Assembly (NCBI RefSeq): GCF_003313465.1
Contig: NZ_KZ845665.1
Span: forward strand, 186,001 to 250,000
Reading direction: 5' to 3'
DNA length: 64,000 bases
DNA from: Thermoflavimicrobium daqui
Lineage (GTDB): Bacteria; Bacillota; Bacilli; Thermoactinomycetales; Thermoactinomycetaceae
Below the pieces are notes generated by a model. That model did no database searches. It was not told the origin of the DNA and saw only the letters and a program-made list of their open reading frames with translations. Of this stretch, positions 45,980 through 55,170 are shown piece by piece. Made by a program: the position numbers and the translations under genes. Every line of letters begins with the position of its first letter. Position 1 is the stretch's first letter.

Positions 45980-47047
45980 ATGAAAAAGTGGCGGATTTAT
46001 TATGCAGTTTTTTTAGCTTTAGCATGGATAATTACTGGCTATCTTTATATATACTATACGCTGGACTCACCTAAAAGAAATGAAGAGATATATATTACCA
46101 TACCTGAAAAAAGTTCAGTAAAAAAAGTAGGTGAGATTTTAGAAAAGAGCAAAGTGATTCATCAGGATTGGTTCTTTGCTTATTATATGAAGATCAAAGG
46201 AATAGCTATAAAAGCAGGGGATTATCGAATTCAACCAAATGAAAAGCTTAGTGATATATTACAAAAGCTAATGACTGGAAAGCAGGATGGAATTAAAATT
46301 ATTATTCCACCTGGAAAAAATGTTAAAAATATTGCTGAGATCTTGGAGAAAAATGGACTCGATGGTCAAGGCTTTTTAACAGCATTAAAAAATCGGCAAC
46401 CTAAGTATGAATTTGAAAAACAAATTCCGAATGATCCTAAACGGTATTATAAATATGAAGGATATTTGTTTCCAGAGACTTACTTTTTCAAAAAAGGAGA
46501 ACAGGGTGAACATATTGTAGATGATATGTTAGCGCAATTTGATAAATTTATCAAAAAGCATGAAGGGCAAATTGAAGGTAAGAGCATGTTCCAAAGCAAA
46601 CCATTTACGATTGACCAAATGGTATTAATTGCGTCTTTAGTTGAAAGAGAAGGAAGGAAAAAGGAAGAGCTAAAAAAGATTGCAGGTGTTTTTTATAATC
46701 GCCTAAATAAACCAAACGATCCTAACTTCCGGCGACTAAGAATTGATGCAACTAATGTTTTTGCTAATGAAATGGAAAATAACAAGTATACAAAAGTTAG
46801 TGATATGAATAATAAGCTTATCACTCCTTATAACACATATAAGGTGGATGGCTTGCCACCAGGAGCGATTGGGAGCCCATCACAAGAAGCGATGGAGGCA
46901 GCAATTCACCCAGAAAAGCATAATTTTTATTTCTACACAGCAAAGTATGATGGAAGTGGATTACATTATTTTGCCAAAACGTATGATGAGCATAAGAAAT
47001 TTATCCAATTAAGCCAAAAGAATGCAAAAGCGGGGAAAGGGATATAA
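45980..47047 (+). CDS. mltG: Endolytic murein transglycosylase MltG (YrrL)
   Basis: This 355-residue YceG-family protein has one N-terminal transmembrane segment (about residues 8-28), a LysM-like region (ITIPEKSSVKKVGEILEKSKVI) and the catalytic domain with the glutamate in ASLVEREGR, then YNTYKVDGLPPGAIGSPSQEAMEAA. It cuts nascent glycan strands at the membrane. I chose ATG 45980, 8 nt past GGGGAGG; the earlier ATG at 45923 has no site. Confidence 0.94.
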   Translation: MKKWRIYYAVFLALAWIITGYLYIYYTLDSPKRNEEIYITIPEKSSVKKVGEILEKSKVIHQDWFFAYYMKIKGIAIKAGDYRIQPNEKLSDILQKLMTGKQDGIKIIIPPGKNVKNIAEILEKNGLDGQGFLTALKNRQPKYEFEKQIPNDPKRYYKYEGYLFPETYFFKKGEQGEHIVDDMLAQFDKFIKKHEGQIEGKSMFQSKPFTIDQMVLIASLVEREGRKKEELKKIAGVFYNRLNKPNDPNFRRLRIDATNVFANEMENNKYTKVSDMNNKLITPYNTYKVDGLPPGAIGSPSQEAMEAAIHPEKHNFYFYTAKYDGSGLHYFAKTYDEHKKFIQLSQKNAKAGKGI

Positions 47048-47056
47048 GGAAGTGAT

Positions 47057-47088
47057 GCCTAGCTTAAACAAGAGCTAGGCTATTTTTA
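47057..47088 (+). terminator. Intrinsic terminator of mltG
   Basis: Stem 47057-47064 with 47073-47080 followed by TATTTTTAT, 10 nt past the stop. Confidence 0.8.
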
Positions 47089-47378
47089 TAGTTAGAGCAT
47101 GTTGCATAAAATTCCTGTTTTATTATTGAGCCCATTTCTAAAAAAATTGCTTTAAAAACTAAATTTACCAAAATTTTCCACTCTATGAATGAAACAAGCT
47201 ATAAATAAGTTTAACTCTATTAATAAGGAAATGTATCATTTGAATTTTTAATATATTGATAGTATCCTCTAAAAAGAGATTAATTTAAACGGGATAAAAT
47301 ATCAGAGCACTTTTCTTAGGACGAAGTATATCCCTGCTATTTCCTGTCTATGCTGGAATTTGAAGCGGGGTGAGTGTC
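47089..47378. repeat. Intergenic region with one repeat end
   Basis: AGAGCATGTTGCATAAA (47094-47110) is identical to the left terminal repeat of copy B at 62469. The right end is not recognisable, so this is a remnant. The rest is AT-rich and probably holds the promoter of the following penicillin-binding protein gene. Confidence 0.45.
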
Positions 47379-49208
47379 GTGAGAATACGTGGATGGTTTG
47401 TATCAGCTGGACTCGTATTGGGACTTATGTTCATTATGGTTCGGCTATTTATGATTCAAGTAGTTTCCACTCGGTCTTTTTCAGCACTCGAGGCTGATCT
47501 GATTCAAAAAGCAGATGCAATCCATCAAAAAGAAGTAATTATTAATAGTGGACGTGGAGAAATCATTGATCAGGTTGGTCGTTCTTTTGTGGGAGAAGAA
47601 AATTTGCGCTTGTTCGTCTTTCCACAAACGGAGCAACAGCTCTATTTAAGAAGAAAACAGTTTCTACAACTATCTCGATTGTTGGGCTATCAAAAAGATG
47701 TTTTGTTTAGAGAGATGACCCATTTAACAAAACCGACTATTTTGACGACAATAAATGGGAAAGAACTCATATTAAACCAGGTACAAAAAACAGAAATTAA
47801 TAAACTGAAAATTCCAGGTGTTTTTGTTGTGAATTCAGATAATCGGGTAAGAAACAAACCTTCAGCACAGCAAGTGATTGGTCGAATTGGACGGAATCCT
47901 TCTTTGATTAAGAATCTATATTCAAAGGAGATCCAAAGTGGGAAATATTCATTGCAGTCATACATAGGAGTAACTGGTTTAGAAGCTGCATTTGAGTCGT
48001 TTTTACATAGTGAAGCGGAAAAAGTATTAAACTATACAACGGATGGAAGAGGAAAAGCCCTAGTAGGAGCAAAACTGTTTTTTAAAGAGAAGAACAGTTT
48101 AGACCCTTCTTATTCTATCAAAACTACATTAAACAAAGATATTCAAACTAGGATTGATAAGATATTAGAAGAGGAACATGTAGAAGAAGGAGCAGTGGTT
48201 ATACAAGAAATTCAAACGGGAAATATACTAGCGATGAGTAGCCGACCATCAGGGAATGGTAGCTCTCAAATGAAAAACCCTTGGGATAACCGAGCCATTA
48301 TGGAAGCCACACCTGGCTCGATCTTCAAAACGGTGGTAGCGATTGCTGCATTAGAAGAAGGAGTTGTTAGACCAGATACAGTTTTTCATTGTAAGGGGCA
48401 TTTACAAAAGTATAAGCTAACGGATGATCATAAAAGCGGGCATGGTAAGATCACCTTCACTGAAGCGTATGCAAAATCCTGTAATATTGTATTTGGGCAG
48501 GTGGCTGAAAAGTTAGGTGGAGAAAAAATAGAAGCTTATGCAAGGCGACTAGGACTAGGACAAGAAGTTATTTGGTCTGGTAAAGTTTTCAAAGATAAGG
48601 AGTTTCATCAACTTCCGCAAGAGCAAACGGGAGTAATTTTTGCCAATAACGAAGCAAAAAAAGATTTAGGGGCAGTTGTCCAAGCGGGAATTGGTCAAAG
48701 AGATGTGAAGTTGACACCTATTCAAGCAACGAATATGATAACCTCACTTTTTCATCGTGGGAAAGTAATTAGACCAAGAATTGTAACAGCAATTTATGAT
48801 CAAAATGGTAAAATTTACTATTCATTTGTTAATCAATATTTACCAAATCAGAAACCACTGAAAGCAAGAACGATTAATGAGATGCAGCGAATGATGAGAA
48901 TGGTTGTAAAGGGTGGGACAGCAACATCCTTGAATCAAGCTAAATGGTCCTTAGCCGGTAAAACTGGAACAGCACAAGTAGGAAAGGATAATAGCTTATA
49001 TAATAAATGGATGATTGGTTTTGGACCTTTTGCGCACCCTAAGTATGCGGTAGCTGTAGTGATTCACTCCATCAAAACTGAGGATGATATACGAGCGAAA
49101 AAGATTTTTCAAAAAGTCATGGATGAAATGTTTTTGTATGAAAATCGGGATAAAACAACAAAACATAAAATAAAAAAAAGGAATAATCCCAGTAGATTAT
49201 CACATTAA
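47379..49208 (+). CDS. Class B penicillin-binding protein (transpeptidase)
   Basis: This roughly 610-residue protein has one N-terminal membrane anchor, a pedestal domain, and a transpeptidase domain with the three active-site motifs: STPGSIFKTV-type SxxK (PGSIFKT), SCN in YAKSCNIV, and KTGTA in LAGKTGTAQVG. It crosslinks peptidoglycan. In Bacillus a class B enzyme gene (pbpI/yrrR) follows this cluster. The C-terminus is basic (KHKIKKRNNP). I chose GTG 47379, 8 nt after GCGGGG; GTG 47370 overlaps the site. Confidence 0.9.
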   Translation: MRIRGWFVSAGLVLGLMFIMVRLFMIQVVSTRSFSALEADLIQKADAIHQKEVIINSGRGEIIDQVGRSFVGEENLRLFVFPQTEQQLYLRRKQFLQLSRLLGYQKDVLFREMTHLTKPTILTTINGKELILNQVQKTEINKLKIPGVFVVNSDNRVRNKPSAQQVIGRIGRNPSLIKNLYSKEIQSGKYSLQSYIGVTGLEAAFESFLHSEAEKVLNYTTDGRGKALVGAKLFFKEKNSLDPSYSIKTTLNKDIQTRIDKILEEEHVEEGAVVIQEIQTGNILAMSSRPSGNGSSQMKNPWDNRAIMEATPGSIFKTVVAIAALEEGVVRPDTVFHCKGHLQKYKLTDDHKSGHGKITFTEAYAKSCNIVFGQVAEKLGGEKIEAYARRLGLGQEVIWSGKVFKDKEFHQLPQEQTGVIFANNEAKKDLGAVVQAGIGQRDVKLTPIQATNMITSLFHRGKVIRPRIVTAIYDQNGKIYYSFVNQYLPNQKPLKARTINEMQRMMRMVVKGGTATSLNQAKWSLAGKTGTAQVGKDNSLYNKWMIGFGPFAHPKYAVAVVIHSIKTEDDIRAKKIFQKVMDEMFLYENRDKTTKHKIKKRNNPSRLSH

Positions 49209-49321
49209 TTCAAGGAAGAATTCCAAAAATGTATATTCATTCCAAGTTGGATGATGTTGAGTTGTTTTGAACGAGAGATTATGATAATAATAAGAAAGTA
49301 AGAGTTAAAGGAGTAAATGAG

Positions 49322-49582
49322 ATGAAAATTACGGTGAATTTATCAAAGGTTGAGTTAGACTTAATTGAAGATGCATTGGTTCATTATTCAAATCTACTGA
49401 TGAAATCGGAGAATCGTGATGATATGGTAGATATGGAGTATGAACTACAGTTATGTAAACGTATATTTGAGGAGTTTGGAATGGAAGCTGAATTTGAACT
49501 GGAAAATATGCAGCAAGAGCTGAAACAAAACAATCAAGTTCCTCCTGCTTCGATGCCAAATCAATATCCTTTTTCTCGCTAA
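49322..49582 (+). CDS. Hypothetical small protein (86 aa)
   Basis: This protein starts MKITVNLSKVELDLIEDALVHY, is helical and acidic in the middle and ends in a short proline-rich tail (PPASMPNQYPF). AAGGAG lies about 10 nt before the ATG. No family recognised; the initial segment resembles small helical proteins of under 90 residues found in Bacillales. Monocistronic between the PBP gene and a terminator. Confidence 0.65.
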   Translation: MKITVNLSKVELDLIEDALVHYSNLLMKSENRDDMVDMEYELQLCKRIFEEFGMEAEFELENMQQELKQNNQVPPASMPNQYPFSR

Positions 49583-49660
49583 CCGAAAGGGCCTCCGAAA
49601 AGGAGGCTAACATTTGCTTTATAACTGGACTCATATATTTGAAAATTATGAATTGAATAT

Positions 49661-49716
49661 AGTAAAACTAGTCATCTATCCTATTTTTAGATAGATGACT
49701 AGTTTTACTGTTTTTA
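49661..49716 (+). terminator. Very stable hairpin, intrinsic terminator
   Basis: A perfect 20-bp stem (49661-49680 with 49690-49709) with a 9-nt loop is followed by GTTTTTAT. It separates the small gene from convergent uppP. A weaker hairpin (GCCTCC/GGAGGC, 49591-49607) lies nearer the stop. The stem is unusually long for a terminator. Confidence 0.75.
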
Positions 49717-50664
49717 TAAAGGAAGGTTAAAAGCCCAAACTGCAAGTAAGATTACTCCAGCTAAGATAAAGCGATAAATTGCAAAAGGGGTTAAGTTGAT
49801 TCTCTTTAGTAAGGCGAGGAAGAATTTAATGGAAAAGAGGGAAACGATGAAAGCTGTTATAAACCCAGTTGCAAAGAAGGGAATATCACTTGCATTTAAC
49901 ATATGCCAGCTTTCCAAAAGATCTTTCCCACTAGAGGCCATCATCATCGGGAGCCCTAAGATAAACGCAAAGTCAGCGGCAACTCGACGTTCGATCCCTA
50001 CCAATAAGCCACCTGCCATCATAGATCCTGATCGAGAAAAACCTGACCATAAAGCTAGACACTGAAATAAGCCAATCGTGAGAGCTTGTCCATAAGAGAC
50101 TTCATCTAGGCTTTTGGTTCGTGTTTTTGGACCTAGCTTTTCGGCAATAATCATTAGAATACCGCCAACAACGATTGCAAGTAATACAGAACTGGTTGAT
50201 TTCATGATCGATTTAATACTATCATAAAACGTTACACCGCAAATTGCTGCGGGGATCATCCCTAAGAGAATATGTATTAAAGTTAATTTATTTTTTTTCT
50301 TTTTATTTCTCCGGCTTAATGTAGGAGGTGATTTTGGTGCTTTTTCAAAAAGGAGTTCATCACGGGAAGCAGCATGTTGATGTTGAGCATGTGTCTGAAC
50401 TTGATTAGGCTCTATAGCTTGCTCTTTTTCTTCTTTTTCTCCTACATTGATCCCAATTAGGCTAAGTAGTCGACGCCAGTAAACAACGGTGACTGCTAAC
50501 ATGGAACCCAGCTGTATCACAACGATAAATACTTCCCCTTTAGGCTCACGGTAATTCAATAGGATGTTTTTAACTAGAACCATATGCCCAGTGGAGGAGA
50601 CAGGAGCAAACTCAGTAAGCCCCTCCACAATCGCAAGTATTATAGCTACAAATATTTCCCACAT
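49714..50664 (-). CDS. uppP: Undecaprenyl-diphosphatase UppP/BacA with long insertion
   Basis: The family motifs are intact: EGLTEFAPVSSTGHM near residue 14 and SGFSRSGSMMAGGLLVG in the second half, with eight or so membrane segments. It recycles undecaprenyl diphosphate for cell-wall synthesis and confers bacitracin tolerance. At 316 residues it is about 45 longer than usual; the excess is one hydrophilic insert between the second and third membrane segments (about residues 75-120), rich in His, Gln and Glu and ending in a basic RRNKKKKNK stretch. GTG/ATG region with a weak site; ATG 50664 taken. Confidence 0.9.
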   Translation of the reverse strand: MWEIFVAIILAIVEGLTEFAPVSSTGHMVLVKNILLNYREPKGEVFIVVIQLGSMLAVTVVYWRRLLSLIGINVGEKEEKEQAIEPNQVQTHAQHQHAASRDELLFEKAPKSPPTLSRRNKKKKNKLTLIHILLGMIPAAICGVTFYDSIKSIMKSTSSVLLAIVVGGILMIIAEKLGPKTRTKSLDEVSYGQALTIGLFQCLALWSGFSRSGSMMAGGLLVGIERRVAADFAFILGLPMMMASSGKDLLESWHMLNASDIPFFATGFITAFIVSLFSIKFFLALLKRINLTPFAIYRFILAGVILLAVWAFNLPL

Positions 50665-50916
50665 GTATTTGCGTCACTCCAATCACTCGATAATAACAGT
50701 TCCGCTGCTATTCATATGAAGTAATTGTACCATCTAAAATACTAAACGGAAGTTGTGTTTTTATGAACAATAATATCAGAATAGTAACAATTTTTATAAT
50801 AAAACGATGTGACTTTGTTATTCATAAAGCTTTAAAAGTTGAGTTTTATGATTTAAACACATACAATAAGAAAGAAGTTAGTTTGCTCGGTATGTAAGCA
50901 TAAAGGAGTACTTATT

Positions 50917-51198
50917 ATGGCTAGAGAGCAAGATATTATTCAGAAATTAACACATATGCGTGTAGGTCAAATTGTTACTTTTTCCACGAAAGAGCCAAAT
51001 CAGAATTTGGAAGTAGAGCGAATCATCATTGGTATAAATCCTGGATGGGTGATATATTACACTGAAGGTCGAAAGGTTATCCGTGAATTAGATGAGGCAG
51101 TTCAATTTATCAGTGAACGTTGGAATTTTGATCTGAAGTCTTTTTTAAAAAAACAGATGATTGCTGTTGATGAAATTGAAGATTTAGGTGAATTTTAA
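50917..51198 (+). CDS. Hypothetical protein (93 aa)
   Basis: This soluble 93-residue protein reads like a small beta-barrel followed by a helix: VGQIVTFSTKEPNQNLEVERIIIG, GWVIYYTEGRKVI, then FISERWNFDLKSFLKKQ. AAAGGAG lies upstream of the ATG. I do not recognise the family. Alone between uppP and a repeat-containing gap. Confidence 0.65.
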   Translation: MAREQDIIQKLTHMRVGQIVTFSTKEPNQNLEVERIIIGINPGWVIYYTEGRKVIRELDEAVQFISERWNFDLKSFLKKQMIAVDEIEDLGEF

Positions 51199-51207
51199 AA
51201 AAGCTGA

Positions 51208-51233
51208 AAGGAGCAGATGGTAATCTGCTCCTT
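51208..51233 (+). terminator. Hairpin after hypothetical gene
   Basis: An 11-bp perfect stem (51208-51218 with 51223-51233) and 4-nt loop lies 10 nt past the stop. No T run follows, so termination may be Rho-dependent or the hairpin may only stabilise the mRNA. Confidence 0.5.
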
Positions 51234-51239
51234 CGGCAC

Positions 51240-51572
51240 TAGGGCTAAGAAATGTTGAAGTGATGAAATCAAACGTCAGAAAAGTTTACTTTTAATTAAA
51301 GCTTTAAGCCTTCATTTTGCTTCTTCTGAAGTTGCGATATTTTTGAATAAATATGATTATTTTTCCAGTTAGCTAATTCGCTCATATGTACAATTGAGAT
51401 AATTAGAACAAGATCAATTTTTGCTGATCCAACTCCTAGGTAAGTAAGTAAAAAGCCGCGAATCGCAATTGTGAAGGATAACTTTTTCCTCGATAGATTA
51501 AAGGAGAAGTTGGGAAGCGATGAGCGGCTGATTTAAAGTGTAATATATGGTTTTAACTAGTTGATTAAACTG
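51240..51572. repeat. Intergenic region with repeat copy and possible coding remnant
   Basis: Bases 51494-51530 (GGAGAAGTTGGGAAGCGATG, GAGCGGCTGATTT) match the dispersed repeat family. On the minus strand a startless frame of about 75 codons ending at TAA 51296 reads IAIRGFLLTYLGVGSAKIDL and onward with a hydrophobic then basic pattern, which could be a gene remnant. Neither is certain. Confidence 0.4.
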
Positions 51573-51585
51573 TTAATTAGTCTTC

Positions 51586-52275
51586 TTATTTACTAGAAGA
51601 TACATTGTTTTGTAAGTTGGAAGTGACTTCATGAAATGCACGTGTCCAGTTTTTTTGCATATATTTTTTGGCTCGTTCGTGATCCTGTGATTTAAAGGAT
51701 TCAATGATTTCATGATGATCTTTGATGGATTCTTCAATAATCCCCTTAGCATGTTCAAAATAAAAGAGTTCATATCGTTTAATGTGTAGATGCAGTACGT
51801 GAGTAAATGAACTAATATAGGGGTTTTTGGCTGTATCAATGATCATTTGATGAAATCGCCTGTCCATTTCCAAAATGGAGTGTGGATTTTGCGAATGAAC
51901 TGCTTTAATAAAGTCTTGATTTAGTTTTTCGAGAGTCTGGATTTTATGTTCATTAATTTGCTTTGCTGCCAGTTCAGTTGCCAATACTTCTAAAGAGGTT
52001 AGTGGAAGATAGATATCATGGGCATCTTCTGGCTTTAGTGGAGTAATTCGTGTTTCTTTTCCGGGTTTCATTTCTACAAAGCCTTGCGTTTCTAATATTT
52101 GTAATGCTTCGCGAATGGGAGTACGACTCACACCAATCGTTTGGGCTAGTTCGGCATCAATAATTTTTTCTCCAGGTTGTAAGGTGCCATCTGTAATCCA
52201 ATCTTGTAGCAAAGAAAGTACTTGGTTTTTGGCTGAAGTGCGATGTAGTTTAGGTAAGTCATTGGGGATAGGCAT
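51586..52275 (-). CDS. GntR-family regulator, FCD (FadR-C) subfamily
   Basis: This 230-residue protein has an N-terminal winged helix (DAELAQTIGVSRTPIREALQILETQG) and an all-helical FCD effector domain with the metal-site histidines in DRRFHQMII, HLHIKRYE and DHHEIIESF. FCD regulators sense small carboxylic acids. I chose ATG 52275 (MPIPNDLPKL) because AGGAGGG lies upstream; the longer frame to 52368 has no site and overlaps a terminator. Target unknown. Confidence 0.9.
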   Translation of the reverse strand: MPIPNDLPKLHRTSAKNQVLSLLQDWITDGTLQPGEKIIDAELAQTIGVSRTPIREALQILETQGFVEMKPGKETRITPLKPEDAHDIYLPLTSLEVLATELAAKQINEHKIQTLEKLNQDFIKAVHSQNPHSILEMDRRFHQMIIDTAKNPYISSFTHVLHLHIKRYELFYFEHAKGIIEESIKDHHEIIESFKSQDHERAKKYMQKNWTRAFHEVTSNLQNNVSSSK

Positions 52276-52352
52276 ATATAAATCCCTCCTAGCTGATTTA
52301 CTTTTTATTATAACAAATGCAATATATCGCATAGGAGAATCGTCTGCATTAA

Positions 52353-52388
52353 AAAAACTGCTGACCATAAATCATGTCAGCAGTTTTT
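52353..52388 (-). terminator. Intrinsic terminator
   Basis: A perfect 13-bp stem (52353-52365 with 52376-52388) followed on the minus strand by a T run begins 2 nt past the stop of the 92-residue gene. Confidence 0.88.
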
Positions 52389-52390
52389 AC

Positions 52391-52669
52391 TCACTCACTC
52401 ACTTTATTTAAGATCGACTCATAAATACCTGTACCATTTCCATGAATGTGATTTATTTCATCTTGTAATAAATGACGAATCATTTGTCTTTCATCCGTAG
52501 TTAAATGTGCATTTAAATCGCGAAACTTTTTTTGTAGTGTACTGATGATAAAAAGATTTTGCCTTGCTTCTTCTTGAGCATTAGGATTTTGAAATTGTTG
52601 ATGTAGACGTGCTTCTTCCTTTTCGAGACGTTCAGATAGGATGTTCATTTCTTCTAAAGATAGCTGCAT
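52391..52669 (-). CDS. Hypothetical coiled-coil protein (92 aa)
   Basis: This protein is entirely helical and hydrophilic: LSLEEMNILSERLEKEEARL, then TLQKKFRDLNAHLTTDERQM and a C-terminal amphipathic segment. AGGAGGT lies 7 nt before the ATG. No family recognised. Its own terminator separates it from the GntR gene. Confidence 0.7.
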   Translation of the reverse strand: MQLSLEEMNILSERLEKEEARLHQQFQNPNAQEEARQNLFIISTLQKKFRDLNAHLTTDERQMIRHLLQDEINHIHGNGTGIYESILNKVSE

Positions 52670-52763
52670 ACGAGTACCTCCTTACTTTCCTATAAGCTTA
52701 AATTTAGTATTTGTGAGGTACATCATCCTCATACATGTAGGGAATGTGATAGATGAAATCTCA

Positions 52764-53450
52764 TCAATGAATCCGTTTTATAAGACTGCTATGGCCTATT
52801 TTCTCGCTTCGTTCTTCTTGTATTATTTTTCCTTTTTCCAGAAAAAGAATCACGTCTCCTAGTTTTTTCGCTTCATGGATGTCGTGAGTAACGATGATAA
52901 ATGGAATCTCCCAGATTTGATGTAAGCGCAATAACTCATCTTGACACTCTAGCCTTGTTTGCTGATCGAGTGCTGATAGAGGCTCATCGAGTAATAGTAT
53001 AGACGGCTCTGTAGCTAGCGCACGAGCCAAGGCAACGCGTTGTTTCTCCCCGCCAGAAATTTGGTGGGGATACTTAGATAATAAGTGATTAATTTTTAAT
53101 ACTTGAATCAATGATGGAAGGCGAGAGTCGGAGATCGCTTTCTTTTTCGCTTTGATCCCATATGTGATGTTTTTGTAAACGTTCATATGTGGAAATAAGG
53201 CATAATCTTGAAATAAATAGCCGATATGACGTTCCTGTGGTGGTAAAGATCGAAGTCCATCTTGAAAAAAGAGTTGATCATTGAACTGGATTTGGCCTGT
53301 ATCTGGAGTTATTAGCCCTGATATGCAATTTAAAATGGTTGTTTTACCAGAGCCTGAAGGCCCAAATAAAACAAGAATTTCTTGATTCACTTCGAATTGA
53401 ATATCTAACTGAAACTGTGTAAGCTGCTTGCGGATTTTTACAGATAGCAT
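52764..53450 (-). CDS. modC: Molybdate ABC transporter ATPase ModC
   Basis: This 228-residue ABC ATPase has Walker A GPSGSGKTT, signature QISGGEKQRVALARAL, Walker B LLLDEPLSALD and H-loop VTHD. It lies behind modB and modA, which sets its substrate. It lacks the C-terminal MOP/TOBE domain of proteobacterial ModC, so feedback inhibition by bound molybdate is unlikely. I chose ATG 53450, about 8 nt past AGGA; ATG 53459 is too near it. Confidence 0.88.
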   Translation of the reverse strand: MLSVKIRKQLTQFQLDIQFEVNQEILVLFGPSGSGKTTILNCISGLITPDTGQIQFNDQLFFQDGLRSLPPQERHIGYLFQDYALFPHMNVYKNITYGIKAKKKAISDSRLPSLIQVLKINHLLSKYPHQISGGEKQRVALARALATEPSILLLDEPLSALDQQTRLECQDELLRLHQIWEIPFIIVTHDIHEAKKLGDVILFLEKGKIIQEERSEKIGHSSLIKRIH

Positions 53451-53537
53451 ATATATCATCCTAATTTAGTTTTATTTATGAAGTATTTTTCGGTTTTCTT
53501 GTGAATGAATAGTGGTTTGATCATGATTTATAATTAC

Positions 53538-54221
53538 TTACTTTTGTCTAGTCTGATAGCGAAATGATCGCTTGTTCCACCAGTTTAACCACATAATCGC
53601 ACTAAAACCTAATGCCACAATGATCATAACCCAAAATGTGGCTTTTTCCATATTACCTGCCTCAACAGCAAAATAGATGGCGATCGGAATGGTATCTGTT
53701 TTTCCTGGAATATTTCCGGCAAGCATTAATGTCGCACCAAACTCCCCTAATCCCCTCGCAAATGAAAGAACAAGTCCAGCGAGTAGTCCAGGCCAAGCTA
53801 AGGGAAAAGAAATAGTCCAAAAGGTACGCCATTTGGAGGCACCCATGGTATAGGCTACTTTTTCAAGTCGATGATCAATACTTTCCATTGCTGCGACTGC
53901 ACTTTGATACATCAGTGGGAAGGAAACGACAATCGACGCAATCACAGCACCGACCCAAGAGAAAACGACCTGAATTTGAAACCATTCAAGAAGCCACTTT
54001 CCGATCCACCCATTTTTACCAAAGAGCAATAATAACCCAAAGCCAACGACTGTGGGAGGTAAAACTAATGGTAGTGTAATGAGTGCTTCTATGACACTTT
54101 TACCAAAAAACTGTTTTCGTGAAAAAAGACGCGCTAAGAAAACACCTGTAAAAAAAACAATGACCGTAGAGATTCCAGCTACTTTGAGTGATAAGAATAA
54201 AGGAGAATAGTCTTGTGTCAT
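53538..54221 (-). CDS. modB: Molybdate ABC transporter permease ModB
   Basis: This 227-residue permease has five membrane segments, the ModB-typical ALITLPLVLPPTVVGFGLL and the cytoplasmic EAA loop KVAYTMGASKWRTFWTISFPLAWPGL that contacts ModC. It forms the molybdate channel. I chose ATG 54221 (MTQDYSPLF), since GAAGGG is 6 nt upstream; the frame extends to 54248, overlapping the modA stop. Confidence 0.93.
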   Translation of the reverse strand: MTQDYSPLFLSLKVAGISTVIVFFTGVFLARLFSRKQFFGKSVIEALITLPLVLPPTVVGFGLLLLFGKNGWIGKWLLEWFQIQVVFSWVGAVIASIVVSFPLMYQSAVAAMESIDHRLEKVAYTMGASKWRTFWTISFPLAWPGLLAGLVLSFARGLGEFGATLMLAGNIPGKTDTIPIAIYFAVEAGNMEKATFWVMIIVALGFSAIMWLNWWNKRSFRYQTRQK

Positions 54222-54247
54222 CGTGTTCCCTTCTTTGGAAAAATTCA

Positions 54248-55033
54248 TTATTTAAACCCGTATTTTAAGAGAACTTTCTTTGCTTCTTCACTTGCTAGAT
54301 AAGATAAAAATGCTTGAGCTTCTTTGGAATGAGTGGACTCCTTAATCATAGCTCCAGGATAAACGATAGGTTTGTGCCACTTAGGGTGGGCCTCTGCTAA
54401 TATTTTAATATGTTTGGCTACTTTGGCATCACTCATATAAATAACACCTAGATCCGCATTTCCAGACTCTACATATGTAAGAACTTGACGTACATTCGAT
54501 GCCATCACCAATTTGTTTTTTAGCTTGTCCCATAGGTTTAATTTTTGTAATGTTTCTTTTGCATATCGACCAGCGGGAACACTTTCAGGTTCACCAATAG
54601 CAAAATGTTTAATTGAATCCCATTTGATTTGTTCAAAGGAAGTTGCTACAAATGGTGAGTCTTTTTTAGTGATAAGTACTAACTCATTTTTAGTAAAGTC
54701 GATCCGAGAAGAATTGATTAGTAAATCCTTGCTTTGTAAATCGTCCATATCTTTTTTACTAGCAGAAAGAAAAATATCAATAGGAGCACCTTGTTCAATT
54801 TGTTTGGCTAACTTTCCAGAACCACCAAAGTTATAAATTAATCGGATGTTTGAATGCTTTTTTTCATAGATTGCTTTTAGCTCATTTAAGGCATCGGTAA
54901 GACTAGCAGCTGCTGAAATTCGAAGTTCAACTTTTGTAGAGTATTTTTTATCAGAGTGAGTAGAGGATACTGAACAGCTAATAAGAGTGAAAATTAATAG
55001 AATCGACATCCATAATAAACTAAGCTTTTTCAT
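54248..55033 (-). CDS. modA: Molybdate-binding lipoprotein ModA
   Basis: This 261-residue solute-binding protein has a lipoprotein signal ending LISC (Cys20) and the ModA pattern ISAAASLTDALNELKAIYEK, FGGSGKLAKQIEQGAPIDIFLSAS, and ESVPAGRYAKETL followed by VLTYVESGNADLGVIYMSDA. It captures molybdate or tungstate outside the membrane. First gene of the modABC operon; the ATG has AAGGAG upstream. Divergent from the YvgK-like regulator. Confidence 0.94.
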   Translation of the reverse strand: MKKLSLLWMSILLIFTLISCSVSSTHSDKKYSTKVELRISAAASLTDALNELKAIYEKKHSNIRLIYNFGGSGKLAKQIEQGAPIDIFLSASKKDMDDLQSKDLLINSSRIDFTKNELVLITKKDSPFVATSFEQIKWDSIKHFAIGEPESVPAGRYAKETLQKLNLWDKLKNKLVMASNVRQVLTYVESGNADLGVIYMSDAKVAKHIKILAEAHPKWHKPIVYPGAMIKESTHSKEAQAFLSYLASEEAKKVLLKYGFK

Positions 55034-55170
55034 TATCGGGTCTCCTTATTAGTTATAAATAGAGAATAATGACAATCCAGGCTTTCCTTTTCAGGTTTGA
55101 GGACTTTATTTGCATAAGCAATAGAAATAAAACGAAAAGACAAACCGACTATATGAATTCGACTGTAGAC

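Noticed and set aside
52276-52368. N-terminal extension of the GntR/FCD regulator
   Set aside because: The extension overlaps the terminator at 52353-52388, and AGGAGGG supports ATG 52275.
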